Assembly: GCA_002900995.3 (NCBI GenBank)
Contig: CM035306.1
Location: forward strand, 1,674,001 to 1,738,000
Length of the DNA: 64,000 nucleotides
Reading direction: 5' to 3'
Source: Ganoderma boninense
Lineage: Eukaryota > Basidiomycota > Agaricomycetes > Polyporales > Polyporaceae
Made by a program: the position numbers and the translations under genes. Within the stretch, counting starts at the first letter, position 1, and each line of letters opens with the position of its first letter. The notes beneath the pieces are model-generated. The model had not been told where the DNA came from and searched no databases. It saw nothing but the letters and a program-made list of their open reading frames with translations. Below, in pieces: positions 57,809 to 64,000 of this stretch.

Positions 57809-59122
57809 CACATGTGGTTTCCACTATTGTAGTACAACAAACCATTATAGTGGTGCGTTTGATATGCTTATGCTGGCCGAATTGTACGTTGTTAGATTGG
57901 TGGGCCATTGTAGTGGCAATACAACAGGCCCACTTGTTGTAGCATCTAAAGGCACTGATAACTGATTAGGGAGGCAATCTAATCCTAGATAAGAACGACT
58001 TTTTGATCTCCTGGCTTATCAGTAATCTTGCCTACTGATCTAATCTGCAATCCGCTTTAGGGCGCTTTTTTGATCTTTTGGCTAATCAAGCTGTGCTGGG
58101 TTGATCTAATCTAATGCACCTTTGATCAGGTCGATCTAATGGACGCTTTTGGGCGCTTTTTTGATGATCTGGCTTCCTCAAATGGCAGTTGGTGGCTGGG
58201 AGCAGGTGGGGCACCAGGATGGGGTACCTCCTGGGTCTATTGTGGGCTCAATACTGCAGCTATTGACTTGATTCTTTTTGCAGCATGTACATATAGATAG
58301 GGAGCATCCAGTCGACCAAACAGCGAAGCAATACACCTACTACAGCTGTTAATATAGCCTATACAGTGGTGGGGAGGAGAAGGTGCTGTATCTTGGGCAT
58401 TTCTTGGGCAATCCCCTTCATTATTTTTGCATATAGTAGGAATTAGTAGTGATATATTGGGTACATGGTTTGTTTGGGGCAGCAATGCCTAGTACTATTT
58501 ATGGAGAGCCTGCACTATTCAGCCCCTAGGCACTTTGCAGGCCAATATCTTGGGGGCCAGTGGTGCTATGACCAAGCCCTTAGTACCGTTGGAAAGGCAT
58601 AATTTAGGGCTTTCTAACGGTATATCATACACCCCACTTCATGCACTTCCACTTACCCCCTCCTCCTCCCTCTCCCCACATTGATCCCCTTATACCACAG
58701 CCCCCCATGGTCGGATTGCCTTGAAACTTTATACACATGTTATGCTATATGCCTGGCATATATGTACCAACTTGCAGCCTGTGAACAGCCCTACTGCTTC
58801 CGATATTCTATTTCTGCCATAGCACAATACTTGCATACTGTTTCCTCTATATCTTCCTACCACCTTTGCCAAATCACAGGATCTCTTTTGTTCTATGTTT
58901 GTGTACTATACCACTATTCAGATCGTCCCTCATATTCCTTATCAGAGCATTAGATCTCTTATGGTATTCTTATCAGTGGTTGTACACCAATACCCCCACT
59001 GTATTAGATCAGGGAAATACCATACAGAACAGATACCACCATTGGATAGAGGACAATTACCGCTTTCCAACGCATTTTAGATCATGAGATTTGGCCAAGA
59101 AATGGGGGAGATATGGGGGGAG
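57809..59122 (+). repeat. Left arm of the foldback element
   Basis: 1,314 bp, inverted copy of 59225-60538. Only a few differences were noticed, for example near 58063/60284. Confidence 0.93.
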
Positions 59123-59224
59123 AAGTGCTGGATGCACCATTTGGGATGCACTGGACAGGAGGTTTCCTTCGGAAATTGGTCCACAGCTCTGTTCCAACCA
59201 GTGCAAAGTACCCTTCAACCATTC

Positions 59225-60538
59225 CTCCCCCCATATCTCCCCCATTTCTTGGCCAAATCTCATGATCTAAAATGCGTTGGAAAGCGGTAATTGTCCTCTA
59301 TCCAATGGTGGTATCTGTTCTGTATGGTATTTCCCTGATCTAATACAGTGGGGGTATTGGTGTACAACCACTGATAAGAATACCATAAGAGATCTAATGC
59401 TCTGATAAGGAATATGAGGGACGATCTGAATAGTGGTATAGTACACAAACATAGAACAAAAGAGATCCTGTGATTTGGCAAAGGTGGTAGGAAGATATAG
59501 AGGAAACAGTATGCAAGTATTGTGCTATGGCAGAAATAGAATATCGGAAGCAGTAGGGCTGTTCACAGGCTGCAAGTTGGTACATATATGCCAGGCATAT
59601 AGCATAACATGTGTATAAAGTTTCAAGGCAATCCGACCATGGGGGGCTGTGGTATAAGGGGATCAATGTGGGGAGAGGGAGGAGGAGGGGGTAAGTGGAA
59701 GTGCATGAAGTGGGGTGTATGATATACCGTTAGAAAGCCCTAAATTATGCCTTTCCAACGGTACTAAGGGCTTGGTCATAGCACCACTGGCCCCCAAGAT
59801 ATTGGCCTGCAAAGTGCCTAGGGGCTGAATAGTGCAGGCTCTCCATAAATAGTACTAGGCATTGCTGCCCCAAACAAACCATGTACCCAATATATCACTA
59901 CTAATTCCTACTATATGCAAAAATAATGAAGGGGATTGCCCAAGAAATGCCCAAGATACAGCACCTTCTCCTCCCCACCACTGTATAGGCTATATTAACA
60001 GCTGTAGTAGGTGTATTGCTTCGCTGTTTGGTCGACTGGATGCTCCCTATCTATATGTACATGCTGCAAAAAGAATCAAGTCAATAGCTGCAGTATTGAG
60101 CCCACAATAGACCCAGGAGGTACCCCATCCTGGTGCCCCACCTGCTCCCAGCCACCAACTGCCATTTGAGGAAGCCAGATCATCAAAAAAGCGCCCAAAA
60201 GCGTCCATTAGATCGACCTGATCAAAGGTGCATTAGATTAGATCAACCCAGCACAGCTTGATTAGCCAAAAGATCAAAAAAGTGCCCTAAAGCGGATTGC
60301 AGATTAGATCAGTAGGCAAGATTACTGATAAGCCAGGAGATCAAAAAGTCGTTCTTATCTAGGATTAGATTGCCTCCCTAATCAGTTATCAGTGCCTTTA
60401 GATGCTACAACAAGTGGGCCTGTTGTATTGCCACTACAATGGCCCACCAATCTAACAACGTACAATTCGGCCAGCATAAGCATATCAAACGCACCACTAT
60501 AATGGTTTGTTGTACTACAATAGTGGAAACCACATGTG
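59225..60538 (-). repeat. Right arm of the foldback element
   Basis: 1,314 bp, inverted copy of 57809-59122. Confidence 0.93.
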
Positions 60539-60606
60539 TGCGGTGAGGGATAAGGGGAGGGGGCCACGACGCGGACCTTCCGCCAAGCTTTCGGTTGTGG
60601 GCCCAT

Positions 60607-61111
60607 GGCTGAGCGATACAGGACGCGCTGAAGCACCAATTGCAGACGGCATATATGAGGGTTGGAAGGAGTCAAACATGCGCTCAACACGTTTGCATGA
60701 GACCACGTGCGCGTTCACACAAGGCCGATCCAAGATTACGATCTACGCAGATCGGACGGCTGTCCGATAGTCCGCGCTTTACCACATAACCCCTCACGAG
60801 TCTTTCCACACTGAATGCTATGGGGGGAGGGGGGGGTCCTTCCCTCCCCCCTCCCTCCCTGTGGCATTCTGGAGGGATGATGCCAGCATGGAGTCGCGGG
60901 GAGGTGACGTGCGTTGTAAACAAATCCATTTTCAAGACTGCGGGATCAGACAATGCGCTCACGTCAGGCAAGCGATGGAGTATTGTGTGCGCGCGTCAGG
61001 CAGGCGATGTTTCACGTAGAATTAAAGGGTGTATAATAAATATATTACATGCACAGAGTGTAGCGGATGAAGTGGCTCGAGGCGCGAAGGCTTCTACGCT
61101 GGGCGTCTTGC
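60607..61111. other. Promoter region of the KDZ2 transposase
   Basis: Non-coding stretch between the transposase start and the right TIR. It contains an inverted pair of G and C runs at 60821-60860. No gene is seen. Confidence 0.5.
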
Positions 61112-62408
61112 GCCACTCACCTGTGGACCTGATGGCAGCGATGCTCGGGCAGCGCGCTACCAGTGGGAGACTCCGAAGACCGCGGATGCTCGGCGACGGC
61201 AGTGCCTGGGAGAGAGGAAGACACTTGCCGGCGGGTGAATGATGGGAGGGATATACTCAACGCCCAGCAAAGATCTGAGCGCCTGGTTGGGCGAGACCTC
61301 GGGGAAAGTCGCCAGCGTCGCCGCGAATATCAATTGGACGATGATTGCAGCGAGATCCACGGGAGTGGATAACACATGGGAAAGACAGCGGGGGAAGATG
61401 CCGAGAGTCGAGAAATGGCCTTGAGAAGACGGCATCCAGAGGGATGGGGAGATGGAGGGTACTCGTGACTGGCGAGGAGCAAGCTTGCGAGAGATCCGTC
61501 GGCAAAGGAAGGAGCGTGGAGGAAGGCGTGGAGGCGGGAGCGCGGCTTAGCGATGGGAGCAATTGATGGGGCAGCCTCGGTGTGCTACTCAACGCCTGGG
61601 TCCCATCCGAGCGCCCGGGAATGCTCCCGGCCCATGGCCTCCGTTGACACATCTTGCATGCCGAGAGCCGCCTAGATGGATGTGTGCAAGAGAATCACAC
61701 CTCCAACTTATGTACATCCAGTGAAAGAGCGGGGCGAAACGACCAAGAGGGAGGGAAGGGGGAGGGAAACGGCGAGCTCGTTGTCACCGACGGTGAGCAG
61801 GACATGGGCGGCCAGCGTCGGCAAGGAGGGAGCGTGCTGAATGGGCGGACGGCAGATTAGCGACCGCATCACTGATGCCTACTCAACGCCCCGTCGCTTG
61901 CGGGCGCTAGGCAGTACTCACCATCAGAGCCTAGCAACAGGCCCCCTTCCGGGTACCCCACCTAGAGGTTGGCGCACGGGTAAGTGGTGTATAGCAGTAG
62001 ACTAAGGAAGACGAGCTAAGTACATTCGTCGAAAGAACGGAAGAAAACGACCGAGAGGGAGGGGAGGGGGGGGGAGGGGGGTGCTCATTGTCGCTGACGG
62101 CGAGCAGACACGTGTGGTGGCCGTCGGCAAGAAGGAGAGCGCGGGCGGAGGCTCGGCGCGCGACTTGGTGATGGGAGATTGATGGCGCGCCTGAGTTATC
62201 TGTTATCAGTACTCTGCGCCTATCGCATTATCTCCCAGATAGAGGACTTGTAGAGGGGGCGTTGTTGGACTACTGTTTAAGGTAGGAGGGCGGAGGTATT
62301 GGCAGGGATACTGCCAGTGTGCGGGAATACAGTATTCAAGGCTAATTAGCCCGTCCAACCACGTCGTTAGGCAGGCTTATTAGCCTGGGAATCAGTGATG
62401 TCCTGGTG
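61112..62408 (-). repeat. Right TIR of KDZ2
   Basis: About 1,297 bp, inverted copy of 47913-49211. Confidence 0.92.
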
Positions 62409-63601
62409 GCGCTTCATCATAGACGACGACGACTGGCCGATTTTGGAACAGCTCCATGAACTACTCGCGGTGAGTCAACCTCGCACTGTTACCACGACGC
62501 ATACTAACTTTATGCCTCTGATATTACCCCCAGACGTTCCTGGAAGCGACCACGGCCATCTCGCATTCCCAGACGCCTCTCCTCCATGACGTCATTCCCT
62601 GGATTGATGTCATGACCAGGCGTTTGGAGGACACCCGTGACGACGTCTCAAAACTCCCAATCATCCGCGCCGCAGCACACAAAGGATACTCTATTTTGCA
62701 AAAATACTACAGGCATACCGACGAGACCCCATTCTACCGGATTGCGATGCGTAAGTCCCTTCTGAACCAAGGGTAACCCGGGCGCTTGATCATGCACTAA
62801 CATGTTCAACAGTCCTCCATCCTTGCTACAAGAAGAAGTACTTCGCCCGCGCGCACTGGCCCCGCAAGTGGGTAGACGACGCGCTCGAGCTTCTCCACAC
62901 CGAGTGGGACGCCAATTACCGCAACCGCCCTGATCCCGCGGGAGACGACTCAGCACCCGGCGCCTCTCGCGAGGATACACCCAGCAAGCCCTCCGAGGCT
63001 GGTGGTGGCGGAGGCTCACGGACGTCCACGGTACGTGCTTTCGCACACTATGTCGACTCGAAATCACTGACGCGCTCTAAAACCAGGTGCGAGCGGTGCG
63101 CGACTTGCTCGCCTCATTGACGGGTGCTGACGAACTCGAAGAGGAAGACCCCCTCGAGGAGTACCTCGAAGCGCCCATCCGCACCAAGCAGACCGACGCA
63201 CTGAAGTTCTGGAACAACGCGCTCCAGAATGGCACCACGAACGCGAACCTCGCACGGATGGCCCTCGATGTCCTCTCTATGCCAGGTACGTACCCATCCT
63301 TACGTGTTCACCCTCATACGTAGTATGGCTGACACTCATGTTAGCTACGTCTATGGACGCTGAACGCGCATTCTCACGGGGGCAGCTCACAGTCTCACGC
63401 CTACGCCACTCATTATCCGAACAGTCAGTGCGCGCGAGCACTGTGCTCGGGTCGTGGGCGCGCTACCCCGAGCTTGTCCCCGAATCAGAGGCCATCGAGC
63501 TCCTGCGCCGGAAGGAGAAAGGAAAGGGGAAGGCGGCCCGTGCTCCCTCAGACAAGGCACCATCCGAGGCGGCTACGGGTGTGATCACGCTATCTGATTA
63601 G

Positions 63602-63973
63602 AGCTAATGTATGTAGACAATGTCTGTGCTACTTAGAACCTCAGTAAGCTGTTGTACAATGTTGAAGGGCGCTGTTTAGCCAGAAGGGCTACTGAATATA
63701 TATGTGTATGTGGTCTTTGAAGGCAGGCAGGCAGTATCATGTCAGTCTTGAGCCAGATCCTGGACTCTTAAACACTTCAACCCGCAGTACCTACAGGTAT
63801 TTTTGCGGGTCCAGGTAACTTTGTGGGTTGACCTGCAGACCTGTGACCCGGACCCGCGGGTGCGGATCACTCATTAACCCGGACCCGTGCAGGTGCGGGT
63901 CGAGGTTGTGACAAGGGAAATACCTATGGGTTCGGGTGCAGGTAACCTGCAGGTCGACCCGTGTTCAGCCTTA
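63602..63973. other. 3' subterminal region of hAT-C
   Basis: Non-coding after the transposase stop, with many CCTGCAG, GGACCCG and GGTCCAGGT-type motifs in both orientations, ending in the perfect TIR. Confidence 0.7.
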
Positions 63974-64000
63974 GTCAACCTCAACAATCCGTGCGGTAGT
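63974..64000 (-). pseudogene. Gypsy-A copy 2 resumes: gag end
   Basis: The last 27 bases match 1895-1925 of copy 1 on the other strand, showing that copy 2 continues beyond the window. The first 8 bases are the second copy of the hAT-C duplication. Confidence 0.9.

Larger units (their letters stand above)
57809..60538. mobile_element. 2.73-kb foldback (palindromic) element
   Basis: Two near-identical inverted arms of 1,314 bp (57809-59122 and 59225-60538) flank a 102-bp unique centre. The ends are CACATGTGGTTTCC and its inverse. A 7-bp duplication TGCGGTG flanks it at 57802-57808 and 60539-60545. No coding capacity is recognised. It shares the CAC...GTG termini and 7-8 bp duplication with KDZ1 and KDZ2, which suggests (but does not prove) that it is a non-autonomous KDZ derivative. 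Confidence 0.93.
54056..60606 (-). pseudogene. KDZ2 transposase (KDZ family), split by foldback element
   Basis: Start at 60606 (MGPQPKAWRKVRVVAPSPYP). After 20 codons the foldback element interrupts, and the frame resumes at about 57801 (STLTTPRTYRSQLLGVTT). Then: RHRYIRRAEDKRTWGRRLER; a (GGT/GGC)n tract at 57025-57063 that may have slipped frame; LNGYLGTSPDQPSLAIS; FSIEAFTKLMCHYYSV; the Cys block ACTGCPACGYK followed by LADEPPLEFSRMFCMDGN; and the core KYPLAIIAKALEVF, VCAFDVGCSFQGTLQ, FHGYSHSYSCQQHHHPNG and EDLETMEHIFSLSNQLAPI. A TAG at 55422-55424 replaces a likely Gln. C-terminal helices run to a stop at 54056. Candidate catalytic acids are the Asp of MDGN, the Asp of FDVGC and the Glu of TMEH. 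Confidence 0.86.
47913..62408 (-). mobile_element. KDZ2, 14.5-kb KDZ-type DNA transposon
   Basis: It is bounded by CACCAGGACATCACTG and its inverted match, with a perfect 8-bp duplication GCGCTTCA at 47905-47912 and 62409-62416. TIRs are about 1.3 kb. Minus-strand genes in order are KDZ transposase, gene B and gene A, the same layout as KDZ1. A foldback element is inserted in the transposase first exon. It sits in an exon of the hAT-C transposase. Confidence 0.93.
45868..63601 (+). pseudogene. hAT-C transposase, exon interrupted by KDZ2
   Basis: Coding parts lie at 45868-47912 and 62409-63601, separated by KDZ2. The N-terminus is basic and disordered. A BED-type finger follows (FVCTRHPSKHVDR and STGNLNRHIKVCV, exons at about 46298-46800). 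Next come the first Asp (LPGKIHICIDGWTSPN), the second (VLGVTCDNASNNAKM), VRCFGHVINLVVK, an acidic loop, and VRTRWNTVTMVLDRALE. After KDZ2 the gene continues through DDDDWPILEQLHELLA, YYRHTDETPFYRIAM, and the dimerisation block (LARMALDVLSMP, ATSMDAERAFSRGQLTVSR) to a stop at 63601. KDZ2 and its 8-bp duplication split a phenylalanine-rich stretch in frame, and excision would restore it. No other stop is evident, so this hAT was probably intact before KDZ2 arrived. Confidence 0.88.
36767..63973 (+). mobile_element. hAT-C element with nested Gypsy-B and KDZ2
   Basis: The termini TAAGGCTGAACACGGGT and ACCCGTGTTCAGCCTTA are perfect inverted repeats, with an 8-bp duplication GTCAACCT at 36759-36766 and 63974-63981. 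The total is 27.2 kb; removing Gypsy-B and KDZ2 leaves about 6.16 kb. Subterminal arrays of CAGGTACC, CCTGCAGGT and GACCCGCA-type motifs occupy 36775-36920 and 63780-63960. It encodes a hAT transposase (plus strand) and a second divergent gene (minus strand). It inserted into Gypsy-A copy 2 near the gag end. Confidence 0.92.
13441..64000 (-). mobile_element. Gypsy-A copy 2, inverted and split by three insertions
   Basis: A minus-strand copy of the element at 1-6622. Its retained pieces are 13441-15850 (3' LTR, chromodomain, integrase, RNase H), 20243-20533 (RT C-terminus), 34749-36766 (RT, solo LTR, protease) and 63974-64000 (gag end), all collinear with copy 1. The gaps are exactly filled by the 4.4-kb insertion, KDZ1 and hAT-C. 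It carries the same solo LTR with the same GCCTA duplication and most of the same stop codons as copy 1. It runs off the end of the window. Confidence 0.93.

Noticed and set aside
1..64000. Search for tRNA, rRNA and CRISPR features
   Set aside because: No cloverleaf-compatible conserved arms, rRNA motifs or regularly spaced repeats were noticed.

Overview
This window looks like a transposon graveyard from a basidiomycete fungus, probably a mushroom-forming agaricomycete. The evidence is short GT-AG introns of about 45-70 bases, chromodomain Ty3/gypsy retroelements, hAT transposases with BED fingers, and two KDZ-type (Kyakuja/Dileera/Zisupton) DNA transposons, a class known to be expanded in these fungi. 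I see no rRNA, tRNA, CRISPR array or clear single-copy host gene. Nearly every base can be assigned to a mobile element.

Layout, outermost first. (1) Bases 1-6622: plus-strand Ty3/gypsy chromovirus (called Gypsy-A copy 1). It is full of stop codons and carries a solo LTR of another family (Gypsy-B) in its pol region. (2) Bases 6623-9467: decayed minus-strand pol fragment of a Gypsy-B relative, interrupted by a complete 1.44-kb gag-only LTR element (6672-8115). (3) From 9468: the 3' part of a minus-strand hAT element (hAT1), with a 521-bp cognate MITE inside its last exon. (4) At 13441 a second, minus-strand Gypsy-A copy starts and runs past the end of the window. It has been split by three insertions: a 4.4-kb TIR element carrying a MADS-box gene fragment (15851-20242), a 14.2-kb KDZ transposon (KDZ1, 20534-34748) and a 27.2-kb nested hAT block (hAT-C, 36767-63973).

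Deeper nesting. KDZ1 contains a 4.2-kb hAT (hAT3, 22024-26187) inside its accessory gene A. hAT-C is about 6.2 kb without its inserts. It contains a full-length Gypsy-B retrotransposon (37331-43868, TSD GGGAC) inside its second gene, and a 14.5-kb KDZ transposon (KDZ2, 47913-62408, TSD GCGCTTCA) inside its transposase exon. KDZ2 contains a 2.73-kb near-perfect foldback palindrome (57809-60538) inside the first exon of its own transposase. Most junctions keep readable target-site duplications, so the order of insertion can be reconstructed.

The most interesting biology is the shared organisation of the two KDZ transposons. Each has TIRs of about 0.86-1.3 kb and three minus-strand genes in the same order: KDZ transposase, a second gene (B) that differs between the two elements, and a homologous accessory gene (A) with an HMG-box-like N-terminal region. 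Other notable points are a candidate -1 frameshift heptamer at the gag stop of Gypsy-B, an apparent amplification of an already dead Gypsy-A copy, and possible host-gene capture in the 15851-20242 element. Exon limits were read by eye from splice signals and protein similarity, and they are approximate.
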